From an uncultured Barnesiella sp. (GTDB lineage Bacteria > Bacteroidota > Bacteroidia > Bacteroidales > Barnesiellaceae_A), in contig CALUJY010000003.1 in NCBI GenBank assembly GCA_944321085.1, forward strand, positions 172,540-236,539: 64,000 nt of DNA. The letters run 5' to 3'. The notes beneath the pieces are model-generated. The model did no database searches. It saw nothing but the letters and a program-made list of their open reading frames with translations, and had not been told where the DNA came from. The position numbers were made by a program, and so were the translations under genes. How positions within the stretch are numbered: the first letter of the stretch is position 1; each line of letters starts with the position of its first letter. Positions 17,728-26,557 of this stretch are shown here, piece by piece.

Positions 17728-18654
17728 TCAATCTTTGTTTATGATATGCTCCTTTTTTAGCTCCTTAACTATTGCGTCGAGGATACCGTTGACGAAAGTG
17801 CCGCTTTGGTCGGTGCTGTAAGTCTTGGCAAGTTCTATATATTCGTTGAGCGTCACTACCGTGGGTATAGAGGGCATAATGAGTATTTCGCTGATAGCTA
17901 TCATCATGATTACCACATCCATAAAAGCGATGCGGTCTATCTCCCAATTCCGTGTGAAACGCGTGATGTATTCGCGGTATTTCGTCTCGTTGCTCAGGGT
18001 GTCGCGCAGAAGTGCTGAGGCAAATTTTTTGTCGTCTTCATCTTTATACATAGGCAAGAGCTTGGCATCTTCGCCTGTGTCGCGGAATTGCTTGATGGTT
18101 TTCAGTACGAATGTCGCTTCGGTGTTGAGGTCTTCGTTCCAGTATAGCGAGATGTTTTCGAGTGTCTCGGTCAGGTCGTCCGACGGAGCGATAATCGTTT
18201 TGAAAAGAACGCGCCACAATTCGCAGTCGATATTTTTGTCGTTGAAAGGTCCGTTCATATATTCGCGATATGTGTCGGAGGCCACAATGGTATCGAGCGT
18301 TCGGCGCAGGTAGTCGGGGGCTACGGCATCCCATAAGAACGGTTTGTCTTTGCGGAATTCTACAAACTGGGCGTTGTTGCGCAGCATTTTGATGAAATGA
18401 TTCTCTACAAAACGCAGGTTGGGGTTGAGGTCTTCTTCGGTGGGAAGGTACTTGTTGCGAGCCGCCTCGATGCGTTGGGCTTGTAAATCGGTAAGCTCTA
18501 CCATCAGTTGTAGCAGAGCGTGATATAGTTCGTAACTTTTTTCGAGGCTGTGTTGTAACTCTTTTTCGGCTTCGGCGATGCTTTTTTCTCTTGTGATGAA
18601 ATACGAGTATGCTACTTGCACTACTTTGGAGCGGATAATCACTCGGTTTATCAT
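17728..18654 (-). CDS. nusB: Transcription antitermination factor NusB (long Bacteroidota form)
   Basis: Encodes 308 residues from the ATG at 18654. An open frame continues to 19263, but that part is antisense to the divergent AlbA_2 gene. The start is supported by MINRVIIRSKVVQVAYSYF and by the promoter just upstream. The N-terminal half holds an extra alpha-helical domain; the C-terminal third carries the canonical NusB core (AFMDVVIMMIAISEILIMPSIPTVVTLNEYIELAK and FVNGILDAI). Bacteroidota NusB is about twice the length of the E. coli protein. It binds boxA RNA with NusE (S10) and promotes rRNA antitermination. Confidence 0.93.
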   Translation of the reverse strand: MINRVIIRSKVVQVAYSYFITREKSIAEAEKELQHSLEKSYELYHALLQLMVELTDLQAQRIEAARNKYLPTEEDLNPNLRFVENHFIKMLRNNAQFVEFRKDKPFLWDAVAPDYLRRTLDTIVASDTYREYMNGPFNDKNIDCELWRVLFKTIIAPSDDLTETLENISLYWNEDLNTEATFVLKTIKQFRDTGEDAKLLPMYKDEDDKKFASALLRDTLSNETKYREYITRFTRNWEIDRIAFMDVVIMMIAISEILIMPSIPTVVTLNEYIELAKTYSTDQSGTFVNGILDAIVKELKKEHIINKD

Positions 18655-18696
18655 ATCGTGAAGTGTTTTATGTAATAAACGTTGTCGATGAGCGTG

Positions 18697-18704
18697 CAAA
18701 GTTA
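18697..18704 (-). promoter_or_regulatory. Promoter -7 element of nusB
   Basis: The minus strand reads TAACTTTG, a perfect TAnnTTTG match, 42 nt before the nusB ATG. No clear -33 element is visible. Confidence 0.6.
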
Positions 18705-18777
18705 CCATAAAATGGCGGTTTTTTTCGTTTTCGTTTCGTTTTTTTCTATCGTGCGTCGAAAATAGATGTCGGTACGT

Positions 18778-18785
18778 TATCTTTG
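18778..18785 (+). promoter_or_regulatory. Promoter -7 element of the AlbA_2 gene
   Basis: TATCTTTG matches the consensus exactly and ends only 4 nt before the ATG at 18790. The predicted transcript therefore begins at or within a base or two of the start codon. Confidence 0.65.
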
Positions 18786-18789
18786 TGCC

Positions 18790-19434
18790 ATGAAACTGCA
18801 AGACGAAACGGCATATATACGCGCCCTTATCTCGGAGGGAGAGCATGTGAGACAGGATTTCAAATACGAAATATCCGATTCTCGTAAGATTGCCCGCACC
18901 CTCTCGGCCTTTGCCAATACCGAGGGAGGACGATTGCTGATAGGGGTGAAAGATAATGGGCGCATTGCCGGTGTGCGCAGCGACGAAGAGATGTATATGG
19001 TAGAGGCCGCAGCCCGCCTCTATTGCCGCCCCGAGGTGAAAGTGTCCATGTCGGTGCATCGGGCAGAGGGCAAAACCGTGCTTTTGGCCGAGATACCGGC
19101 GGTAGAGGCGAAGCCGGTGATGGCACGCGATGAGAACGACCGTTTGCGGGCGTATGTGCGTATAGCCGATGAGAATATCCTGGCAACGGCCGTACACATG
19201 AATGTGTGGCGGAGTGTGGGCGAGGGGGTGCCAGATCTTCTGACTTATACCGAACGGGAGCAACGTATGCTCGACCTGCTGTCGGTATCCGAGCCTCTTT
19301 CCGTGTCGGCAATATGCCGTTGTTTGCCGTTGCCCCGTAGAGATGTCGTGGCGCTTTTAGCCCGTTTTGTGCGTTGGAATTTGGTGGAAATGTGCCACGA
19401 TGGCAGTAGCTTTGTATATAAAGCCGTTGAATAA
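18790..19434 (+). CDS. AlbA_2/Schlafen-type putative ATP- or nucleic-acid-binding protein with C-terminal winged helix
   Basis: Encodes 214 residues from the ATG at 18790. An in-frame upstream start near 18766 would lie inside the promoter. Residues about 15-120 form an AlbA_2 (divergent AAA-4/Schlafen) domain, with RQDFKYEISDSRKIARTLSAFANTEGGRLLIGVKDNG as its core. The last 60 residues look like a winged helix (TYTEREQRMLDLL through LLARFVRWNLVEM). The family is widespread in Bacteroidota, divergently placed to nusB in relatives I recall. Molecular function is not established; RNA or DNA binding is plausible. Confidence 0.8.
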   Translation: MKLQDETAYIRALISEGEHVRQDFKYEISDSRKIARTLSAFANTEGGRLLIGVKDNGRIAGVRSDEEMYMVEAAARLYCRPEVKVSMSVHRAEGKTVLLAEIPAVEAKPVMARDENDRLRAYVRIADENILATAVHMNVWRSVGEGVPDLLTYTEREQRMLDLLSVSEPLSVSAICRCLPLPRRDVVALLARFVRWNLVEMCHDGSSFVYKAVE

Positions 19435-19459
19435 ATGTTATATATTCCCCCCGTTATAT

Positions 19460-19491
19460 TTTGTTTTTGTAAAAATAAATTTCTATCTTTG
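19460..19491 (+). promoter_or_regulatory. Promoter of the two-helix membrane protein gene
   Basis: TTTG at 19460-19463 and TATCTTTG at 19484-19491 are 20 nt apart, a full consensus pair. The ATG at 19541 is 49 nt downstream. Confidence 0.75.
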
Positions 19492-19540
19492 CTTGTAGAG
19501 TTAAGTTATTTTGAGTGGTAAATGCATAAATTGTAAAATT

Positions 19541-19981
19541 ATGGGCGTTTGGGATGATGTGAAACAGGTCTTTGATGAAATGACCAGCAAAGAAAAACTC
19601 TATGTGGGTGTGATATTATTTGTGGTTATAGCTTTCGTGGTGGCATGTATTATCTTCCCTATATCGGTAGTCATATTAGCTACAATAGTGATTTTAGGAA
19701 TAGTAGGGTTCCTATATACTGAATATAAATCGCTCGATAAAGAGCTGGAAGAGGACATAGCCTACTATGCCAGCGACTCGGCCTGTGTAGAGCGTTGCGG
19801 GTCGTACGTCACGAAAAAGGCAAGTTACGGTGTATATAAAGATGGTAGAGGCAAATGCTATGTGATGTCAAACGGCCTTCTTGATGACGAGTTGAAGCGT
19901 GTGATAAGTTCTTCCTCGTATAAGTTGAGGATTAAGGGCGAAAGTGCGACAAGTACGTTTTATGAATTATACGACTGCTGA
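19541..19981 (+). CDS. Unrecognised small protein with two membrane helices
   Basis: Encodes 146 residues from the ATG at 19541; a TTG at 19511 would add ten residues without clear benefit. After an amphipathic, charged start (MGVWDDVKQVFDEMTSKEKL) come two close hydrophobic stretches (about residues 22-42 and 44-60), so a helical hairpin in the membrane with both ends on one side. The C-terminal 80 residues are soluble and polar with three Cys (SACVERCGSY and GKCYVM). I do not recognise the family. It has its own promoter and lies between the AlbA_2 gene and the amino-sugar cassette. Confidence 0.65.
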   Translation: MGVWDDVKQVFDEMTSKEKLYVGVILFVVIAFVVACIIFPISVVILATIVILGIVGFLYTEYKSLDKELEEDIAYYASDSACVERCGSYVTKKASYGVYKDGRGKCYVMSNGLLDDELKRVISSSSYKLRIKGESATSTFYELYDC

Positions 19982-20177
19982 GGCCGGGCCGCCGCTGCTT
20001 GTTGTCTCCGTCGGGCAGGCTGTGAGACATGTCATATCGGTTTTCATCTGCCCCCGGGGGAGGGCTCTTATGTAGGACAACAGCGGTGGTGGAAAAAACT
20101 TTATGCCACAGATGTGAATAGTAGGGCATATTCTTCGCCGTTTGCTCAAAAATATATATCTTCGCCATACGAGAAAT

Positions 20178-20591
20178 ATGAGTTTCGAGCAAGTACATAT
20201 CATAGAGTTGCAGACGGTACGCGACAGGCGGGGCAATCTCTCTATTATAGAGGGCGGGGACTCGATACCGTTCGACATAGCACGTACCTATTGGGTTTAC
20301 GACGTTCCCGGCGGGGCACATCGCACGGGGCATGCCTTTCGCACACAACAAGAGTTTATAGTAGCGCTTTCGGGGAGTTTCGATGTGATACTCGACGACG
20401 GAAGCGAGCGTCGCAGGTTCCATATGAGCCGTTCCTACTATGGCTTGTATGTGCCCTGTATGATGTGGCGCGAGCTCGATAATTTTTCTACCAACTCGGT
20501 GGCGATGGTATTGTCGTCGACACTATACGATGCTGCCGACTACATCGAAGAGTATGAACAATATTGCCATGAACTGCAAGCCCGGCGATAA
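20178..20591 (+). CDS. FdtA/QdtA-type sugar 3,4-ketoisomerase paralogue lacking a catalytic His
   Basis: Encodes 137 residues from the ATG at 20178. It is a single cupin of the WxcM/FdtA family, which converts dTDP-4-keto-6-deoxyglucose to the 3-keto isomer. The family core is present: YDVPGGAHRTGHAFRTQQEF near residue 41, SGSFDVILDDG and WRELDNFS. In FdtA the catalytic pair is His-x-His. This copy has H52-A-F54, so the second histidine is replaced by Phe; the neighbouring paralogue keeps both. It may be inactive alone, work on another substrate, or pair with the second copy. Its 3' end overlaps the next gene by 38 bp. A weak TATCTTCG lies upstream at 20157-20164. Confidence 0.82.
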   Translation: MSFEQVHIIELQTVRDRRGNLSIIEGGDSIPFDIARTYWVYDVPGGAHRTGHAFRTQQEFIVALSGSFDVILDDGSERRRFHMSRSYYGLYVPCMMWRELDNFSTNSVAMVLSSTLYDAADYIEEYEQYCHELQARR

Positions 20592-21021
20592 CAAGCCGCA
20601 ACGATACGCCGCAGCAGATTGCCGTGTGGTGACACTTCCCAAACACATGCGTCCTAACGGCAACCTTACGGTTGTGGAAAATGATATAACACTGCCTTTT
20701 GCCGTGCGCCGCGTATATTATCTCTATGATGTGCCCGGCGGGGAGGAGCGAGGCGGCCATGCCCATAAAAAGCTGCAACAGTTTCTCATCGCAGTGAGCG
20801 GCAGTTTCGATGTCGTGCTCGATGATGGGCGCGAGCGGCGTGTCGTATCGCTCAACCGTCCCTATTACGGGCTGCACATACGTCCCGGTATATGGCGCGA
20901 GCTCAATAACTTCTCGTCGGGTGCGGTATGCCTTGTGTTGGCATCGGAACACTACGACGAGACCGATTATCTGCGCGATTACAACGATTTCCTGCAATAC
21001 GTACAACTCCTTTCACAATGA
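20554..21021 (+). CDS. fdtA: FdtA/QdtA-type TDP-4-oxo-6-deoxyglucose 3,4-ketoisomerase
   Basis: Encodes 155 residues if translation starts at ATG 20554; ATG 20569 is an alternative. The cupin core YDVPGGEERGGHAHKKLQQF carries both catalytic histidines (H69 and H71), and SGSFDVVLDDG plus WRELNNFSSG follow. It is about half identical by eye to the gene before it and should make the 3-keto sugar used by the next-encoded aminotransferase. It overlaps the upstream paralogue and ends in an ATGA overlap with the aminotransferase gene. No glycosyltransferase or thymidylyltransferase is adjacent; rfbA lies 41 kb away in this window. Confidence 0.87.
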   Translation: MNNIAMNCKPGDNKPQRYAAADCRVVTLPKHMRPNGNLTVVENDITLPFAVRRVYYLYDVPGGEERGGHAHKKLQQFLIAVSGSFDVVLDDGRERRVVSLNRPYYGLHIRPGIWRELNNFSSGAVCLVLASEHYDETDYLRDYNDFLQYVQLLSQ

Positions 21022-22136
21022 AAAACTATCCGTTGCTCTCCTTGCAAAAGCTCAATCACTCCTATGCCCGACAACTCAAAGAGGCGGCCGCTCGTGTGAT
21101 AGACTCGGGCTGGTATCTCCATGGGGCCGAAACCGAGGCATTGGAGGCAGAGATATGTCATTTCCTGGGATGTTGCTATGCCATCGGCGTAGGGAACGGA
21201 TTGGACTCTTTGCGGCTTATATTCAGGGCATATATCGAGTTGGGACGTTTGCGTCCCGGCGATGAGGTGATTGTACCCGCCAATACATTTATGGCTTCGG
21301 TGTTGGCTTTGACCGCCAACGGGCTTGTGCCGCGGTTTGTAGAACCTTCGGTGCATACACACAACATCGATACCGAGGCTTTGGCACATGCCGTTACTCC
21401 ACGAGTGAAGGCTATATTGGTGGTACATCTTTATGGCCGTGCCTGCTGGGACGATAGCCTGGTGGCTGTGGCGCGTGATAACGGACTGATTGTTGTTGAA
21501 GACAATGCCCAGGCAATAGGGGCGCGTCCCATGAGTGATGCGTCGAGGCGTACCGGTGCATTGGGCGATGCCGCCGGCACGAGTTTTTATCCCGGAAAGA
21601 ATCTCGGGGCGTTGGGCGATGCCGGTATCGTGACCACATCCGACGCTGCGGTGGCAGAGATGGTGCGCAACCTTGCCAATTATGGCGGAAGCCGTCGCTA
21701 TGTATATGAGCATCAGGGAATGAACAGCCGTATCGATGAGTTGCAAGCCGCTTTCCTGCGTGTGAAACTGCCTTTTGTCGATGCCGAAAACAGTCGCCGC
21801 GATGAGTTGGCGCGACGTTATGACCAGAAAATATCCAATCCCTGTATCACACTGCCCGAGATACCTTGCAGGGGCTCACATGTGTGGCATCAATATGTAG
21901 TGCGTACACCTTACCGGGAGGCCTTCATGCACCATCTGCAAGAACAAGGCATTGCCACAGGCATACACTATCCCATACCGCCTCACAAGCAGGAGGCATA
22001 TGGCGAATACAATACGCTGTCGCTGCCGGTGACGGAGATGCTGGCGCGCGAAGTGGTGAGTATGCCCATTGCCCCTTACCTTACCGATGATGACATAGAT
22101 TATATTGCTGCGGCGGTAAACAGTTTCCGTCCCTGA
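21018..22136 (+). CDS. fdtB: DegT/DnrJ/EryC1/StrS sugar aminotransferase, FdtB-like
   Basis: Encodes 372 residues from the ATG at 21018, which overlaps the preceding stop as ATGA. It is a PLP fold-type I aminotransferase of nucleotide sugars. Visible motifs are GNGLDSLRLIF (phosphate site), EDNAQAIGA (the Asp and Gln that hold the PLP ring) and TSFYPGKNLGALGDAG with the Schiff-base Lys194, then NSRIDELQAAFLRVKL. Following two 3,4-ketoisomerases, it most likely makes a dTDP-3-amino-3,6-dideoxyhexose, as FdtB or QdtB do. The sugar isomer cannot be read from sequence. The final product probably goes into surface polysaccharide or protein glycan. Confidence 0.9.
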   Translation: MKNYPLLSLQKLNHSYARQLKEAAARVIDSGWYLHGAETEALEAEICHFLGCCYAIGVGNGLDSLRLIFRAYIELGRLRPGDEVIVPANTFMASVLALTANGLVPRFVEPSVHTHNIDTEALAHAVTPRVKAILVVHLYGRACWDDSLVAVARDNGLIVVEDNAQAIGARPMSDASRRTGALGDAAGTSFYPGKNLGALGDAGIVTTSDAAVAEMVRNLANYGGSRRYVYEHQGMNSRIDELQAAFLRVKLPFVDAENSRRDELARRYDQKISNPCITLPEIPCRGSHVWHQYVVRTPYREAFMHHLQEQGIATGIHYPIPPHKQEAYGEYNTLSLPVTEMLAREVVSMPIAPYLTDDDIDYIAAAVNSFRP

Positions 22137-22162
22137 CGCTTGCTATATCATGCCATAATATC

Positions 22163-22170
22163 TACCTTTG
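22163..22170 (+). promoter_or_regulatory. Promoter -7 element of nadC
   Basis: TACCTTTG followed by C is an exact consensus match, 28 nt before the nadC ATG. Confidence 0.65.
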
Positions 22171-22198
22171 CACCCGAATATCATAAAATACAATTCAG

Positions 22199-23047
22199 AT
22201 GGAAACTCCTCAACAACTTATAGATGAGCTTATAAGACTCGCTTTTGCCGAAGATATAGGTGACGGCGACCATACTACTTTGTGTTGCATCCCTGCCACT
22301 GAAATGGGACGCCAGAAACTTCTTATCAAAGAAGCCGGCGTATTGGCCGGTGTTGAAGTTGCGCGCCGTGTATTCAACTATTTCGACCCCGGGTTGAAGA
22401 TGACGGTTTACATCGAAGACGGTGCCGAGGTAAAGCCCGGCGATGTGGCTTTTATCGTAGAAGGCAAGGTACAATCGCTGTTGCAAGTAGAGCGCACGAT
22501 GCTCAACATCATGCAGCGCATGAGTGGTATTGCTACCATGACAAGGCGTTATGTGAAGGCGATAGAAGGAACCGGCGCTCGTGTGCTCGATACCCGCAAA
22601 ACGACGCCCGGAATGCGTATGTTGGAGAAAGAGGCTGTCAAGATAGGCGGTGGCGTGAACCATCGTATAGGTCTCTTCGATATGATTTTGCTCAAAGACA
22701 ATCATGTCGATTTTGCCGGTGGTATTGAAAACGCCATCAATCGAGCCCATGAATATCTCAAAGAGAAAGGCAAAGACTTGAAGATAGAGATAGAGGTGCG
22801 CAATATGGATGAGTTGCGCGAAGCGTTGCGCGTGGGAGGTGTAGACCGTATCATGTTCGACAATTTCACCCCCGAGCAGACACGCGAAGCGGTGGCTATC
22901 GTAAATCATCGTTGCGAGACCGAGTCGTCGGGCGGTATTACCTTCGATACGATACGCAGTTATGCCGAGTGCGGCGTCGATTTTATTTCCGTAGGGGCTT
23001 TGACGCATTCGGTAAAAGGTCTCGATATGAGCTTCAAGGCCTGTTGA
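22199..23047 (+). CDS. nadC: Nicotinate-nucleotide pyrophosphorylase (quinolinate phosphoribosyltransferase)
   Basis: Encodes 282 residues, normal for NadC. It converts quinolinate and PRPP to nicotinate mononucleotide in de novo NAD synthesis. Signatures are EDIGDGDHTT near residue 18, RTMLNIMQRMSGIATMT, DTRKTTPGMR, GGGVNHRIGLFD and the C-terminal SSGGITFDTIRSYAECGVDFISVGALTHS with the phosphate-binding loop. It has its own promoter and a strong terminator. Confidence 0.96.
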   Translation: METPQQLIDELIRLAFAEDIGDGDHTTLCCIPATEMGRQKLLIKEAGVLAGVEVARRVFNYFDPGLKMTVYIEDGAEVKPGDVAFIVEGKVQSLLQVERTMLNIMQRMSGIATMTRRYVKAIEGTGARVLDTRKTTPGMRMLEKEAVKIGGGVNHRIGLFDMILLKDNHVDFAGGIENAINRAHEYLKEKGKDLKIEIEVRNMDELREALRVGGVDRIMFDNFTPEQTREAVAIVNHRCETESSGGITFDTIRSYAECGVDFISVGALTHSVKGLDMSFKAC

Positions 23048-23082
23048 GGCGATGCGGCAGTAGGCCGACTTGTTATTCACAT

Positions 23083-23123
23083 AAAACGCAACTTATTTCG
23101 TCATGAAGTAAGTTGCGTTTTTT
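23083..23123. terminator. Bidirectional terminator between nadC and the S41 pseudogene
   Basis: A 13-bp perfect stem (23083-23095 with 23109-23121) with a 13-nt loop carries six T on the right and four A on the left. It would end nadC on the plus strand and the minus-strand S41 gene that stops at 23176. Confidence 0.85.
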
Positions 23124-23175
23124 ATGTCGTGATTGTTATCTTCTCTGATATTCGGGTGACAGTAGTCTTTTGAGG

Positions 23176-24980
23176 TTACTGTTGTATAGCCGAGTGCAGC
23201 GTCCTGTCGTAATTAGTCATATAGTCGCTGGCATAGACGGGAACGATTTTGTCGGGGACGACGCCTCGGGCATGGTGTTCCTCCCCATCCATACCGTGCA
23301 TGCGCATTGCAGTCATGGAAAACGGGAACAGCGGCAAGTCGAATTGCGTCATGTCGCCTGTGGTTCCGGCGGTTGTTTGTCCGATGATTTTACCCAAACC
23401 GTAGTGACGTACCATCAGAAGAATGGTTTCTCCCCAACTGACTGTGCCGGCATCGCACAAAAAGGTTGCTGGTAAGGCGATATGCGGCGATTTTGCTTTC
23501 AAGGTTTCCGTTTCGATGCGCCACGACCTCTCTTGCTGAAAGGGGAAACAGTTGATAGGTACCTCCGTAGCAGGAGCTGCCGCATCGGATGGAATCAGAT
23601 GTGCTAAGATAGCTTCGAATTGAAGCGACGGAAGCCCGCGTAAATCGAAACAGAGCCCCGTTATATCGGGAGTCAGCGCCGACAAGAATTGTTTTTCGTT
23701 CAGCTCAGGCGATGTCGCGTCGATGTAGAGTATCCCGTTTTCGTATCTTCTGACAGGCCGATTATCACGTTTCGGTCTCGCAACCTCGTATCGCCGGGCA
23801 TAGAGCGTATCTTCGTGCATACATCCGTCGATATCGCTGCTGCGTATGAGAAACGGAGTGTCATATATCGGCGAGGAAAAGAGCTTGTCGGCTGCCATTT
23901 TATCGCGATGCGCTTCTGTTGCGGCATTTGTAATAGACCGGCCATATTGCATGCGCACTGTGGTCGGCCGGTTGTCGATGGTATGGAGTATGCGCCAAGA
24001 TTGTATGCTGTCTGATTCGGTACGTATAAGCAACGTATCGTTCACCATTTTCGTTTCGACTGCTGCGTAATATTCGGGCAAATAGGCCGATTGAAGGCCG
24101 GAAATAGTCATGTCGCTATGCACGAAGAGGTGTCCGTCTTTTATTGGATTGAAAAAACGGCAAATCATATTGTGCCATTCGAAAAGCGACTCAGGAGTAT
24201 TTATCTGTTCCGGTTGAATCGCCTCTTGCAAATAGATTTCCAACCGGTGCTCCCAGTCGAGATGCTCCTCCTCGTAGTAGGGATAAAAATGCCGGATGAT
24301 ATTCCAGCGCACCGTCAAATCGGCAATTCTTACCGCCTGTCCGACAGCAGTCCGAAAATGAAACGGCGTCTTTGGGTTAGGGCTTTATCGGCATCTCGAT
24401 GATTGTCCCAATATTGTTTCGCATCGGCGAGCAGGCGGCGTGTCGCTTTGCCATCGAATGCCTTTTGGGGCAGTGCGTGTTGTATATTCAGGTACTTCCC
24501 CGCCGCTACTTGGTATGCGTAATAGCGATAGGCTACCGGTGTCGCTACGGAATCGTGGGTGTCAGAAACGGCATAGAGTTTTTTATAATAGGGAATGTAG
24601 TGGGCAAGCCCCGGCGTAAGCAGTCGGGCAACAAGGGGAATATTCAGATTACCCGAGCCGCTGTAATAGTAATACCGGGCGTCGTCGTTTTTATCTGCGG
24701 CCGTTTCTTGTGTCGGAGTCGGAATATCCGATAGGAACAAAGTGGGGGCGAGCGGTTCGAACACCGTCTCTACGGGTTGCGTTTCGGCTCTGTCTATAAG
24801 CAACGCACACACTTTCATCCAATCGCTTTCCGACCAATTTTGGGTGTAAGGATTTGGGGAGAAATAGCGGATGATGCCATATTCACGGGCAAATTCGACA
24901 TAATGAGCAATTTCTGCCGCATACCCTCTGCTCGCATAGGCACATAAGCATAGAGTCAGTAAAACCGATATTTTTCTCAT
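23176..24980 (-). pseudogene. S41 family peptidase, interrupted by a frameshift
   Basis: Two frames together make one protein of about 600 residues. The 5' part (24980-24330, 216 aa) starts with a signal peptide (MRKISVLLTLCLCAYASRGYA) and contains GIIRYFSPNP. It stops at a TAA just after FGLLSDRR. The 3' part, opening near 24340 in another frame, reads GQAVRIADLTVRWN, then IIRHFYPYYEEEHLDWE, and later the S41 protease core with CFDLRGLP, VSWGETI (predicted catalytic Ser) and IIGQTTAGTTG. The only plausible start of the 3' frame is an internal TTG, and its first residues continue the fold of the 5' part, so I read one gene with a one-base shift near 24335-24350. Sequencing error, a real pseudogene or programmed shifting cannot be told apart here. 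Confidence 0.8.
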
Positions 24981-25064
24981 TAAAATAAGCGGAAGTTGAT
25001 GAAGTGAGTGACCACGTTCACCCGAGATGCGGAAATTCATCCAATCACGACAAATTTCCGGTAA

Positions 25065-25892
25065 TTACAGTTCTTGTATCTTGTTGCCCGTCGTATCTAT
25101 AAAATAACGATTGTCGTTTTCTTGCACTTCGGCACGTCCGTTGATGAAATAAAATGCGTTGTCGTAGTTGCAGGGGATGATTGTTTTACCGCTTTCGTCA
25201 ATATAGCCGTATTTCCCGTCACGCTTGATAGTTGTAATGCCATCGCGGAAGGGTAGGCTGATATATTCGCATTCGCAGGGGTATATCTCTTCTCCTGCGC
25301 GATTTATCAATCCTTGCTTGCCGTTGCACTCTACGATGGCATATCCGCTGATAAAATCGGAAGCCTTATCGTATTTGAAGGGGATGGCAACTTTTCCGTC
25401 GGGGTATATGTAACCGCTTTTCCCGCACAGTTTGGCACGGGCTACACCTTCGCAAAAGCAGTCGGCAATATCGTATTCAAAGCCTACCACAACTTCTCCT
25501 TTTCGGTTGATGTAACCCCATTTTTCGTTTTTCTTTACAGGGGCAAGACCCTCGGAGAATGAGCGGATGTAATCATATTCGGCTTTGACAATCATTTCGC
25601 CCGCAGGGTCGATAAATCCCCACATCTTATCTTCCATTACAGCCGCCATGCCACCGTCGAATCGGAGGGCGTCTTCGTAACGGCAGGGGATGACAAGGTG
25701 GCCTGTTATATCGATAAAACCATATAGTCCGTTTAATCTTACTCTTGCCAATCCTTCACAAAATTCGCCCGCAGAGTCGTACATGCAGGGAATGACAATC
25801 TCATCGGTGATTTTGCTTTTATAACCGTATGCACCGTGTGACGAGAACGGGGCAAGGTCGGCAGAGTGTTTTTCATCAATAATTGGTTTCAT
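25065..25892 (-). CDS. WG-repeat protein
   Basis: Encodes 275 residues made almost wholly of WG (KWG/WG_beta_rep) repeats, about ten copies of roughly 22-24 residues. Each resembles 'GLAPVKKNEKWGYINRKGEVV' followed by 'EYDYIRSF'. There is no signal peptide, so it is probably cytoplasmic. The repeats fold as small beta units and are thought to mediate protein contacts; the binding partner is unknown. Upstream 25893-26092 (200 bp) holds no recognised element. It is followed by the S41 pseudogene. Confidence 0.88.
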   Translation of the reverse strand: MKPIIDEKHSADLAPFSSHGAYGYKSKITDEIVIPCMYDSAGEFCEGLARVRLNGLYGFIDITGHLVIPCRYEDALRFDGGMAAVMEDKMWGFIDPAGEMIVKAEYDYIRSFSEGLAPVKKNEKWGYINRKGEVVVGFEYDIADCFCEGVARAKLCGKSGYIYPDGKVAIPFKYDKASDFISGYAIVECNGKQGLINRAGEEIYPCECEYISLPFRDGITTIKRDGKYGYIDESGKTIIPCNYDNAFYFINGRAEVQENDNRYFIDTTGNKIQEL

Positions 25893-26092
25893 TTCCGTGA
25901 AAATTAAAACAGCTTCACTCTATTCTATTTGTCATAAAGGCAAGCGCGTGTCGGTATTGCTGATTCAGGGTCGCTTTTGTGCGATTATGGCACTCGTCTT
26001 CAAAAAGCAAATATAACTGAAATGTTTTTTATACAATATGAAGTTTTTGAAAACTATGTTAAGCATTTTCCGATTTACCGTGTCGCACGATG

Positions 26093-26554
26093 TTATCGTT
26101 TCATGGCGCGGTCTATGGCACGTCGGTCTTCGCGTTCTTTGATACTCTCGCGTTTGTCGTATTGTTTCTTTCCTTTGGCAATGGCAATGACTATTTTGGC
26201 AAGCCCTTTTTCGTTGATAAACAGTCGTGTGGGGATAATAGAGTATCCCGGTGTTTGTGCCGAGTCGGCTACACGGCTTATCTCTTTGGCGGTAAGCAAC
26301 AGTTTACGGTCGCGGCGGGTGACGTGGTTGTTGTATGAGCCGAATGAGTACTCGGCGATGTACATGTTTTTTATCCATACTTCGCCGTTATACACGTAGC
26401 AGAATGTATCGGCGAGGCTGGCTTTCCCTTCGCGTATCGATTTTATCTCGGTACCGGTCAACACAATACCGGCTTGTAACGTGTCTATTATCTCATAATC
26501 GAAAGTGGCACGTTTGTTTTTGATGTTTATATTGGTGTCGTGTTTGGCTTTCAT
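26093..26554 (-). CDS. smpB: SsrA-binding protein SmpB
   Basis: Encodes 153 residues, the normal length. It binds tmRNA and delivers it to stalled ribosomes. Signatures are [48 protein letters not shown] and the basic C-terminal tail [19 protein letters not shown], which lies in the mRNA channel. It starts 3 bp after the Yip1-like gene, so both are probably in one transcript. Confidence 0.96.
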   Translation of the reverse strand: MKAKHDTNINIKNKRATFDYEIIDTLQAGIVLTGTEIKSIREGKASLADTFCYVYNGEVWIKNMYIAEYSFGSYNNHVTRRDRKLLLTAKEISRVADSAQTPGYSIIPTRLFINEKGLAKIVIAIAKGKKQYDKRESIKEREDRRAIDRAMKR

Positions 26555-26557
26555 TGT

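Noticed and set aside
18655..19263. N-terminal extension of NusB
   Set aside because: It is antisense to the AlbA_2 gene and passes through both divergent promoters.
24330..24980. Treating the N-terminal S41 fragment as a separate small protein gene
   Set aside because: Its end and the beginning of the next frame join seamlessly into one S41 protein, so a frameshift explains both better.
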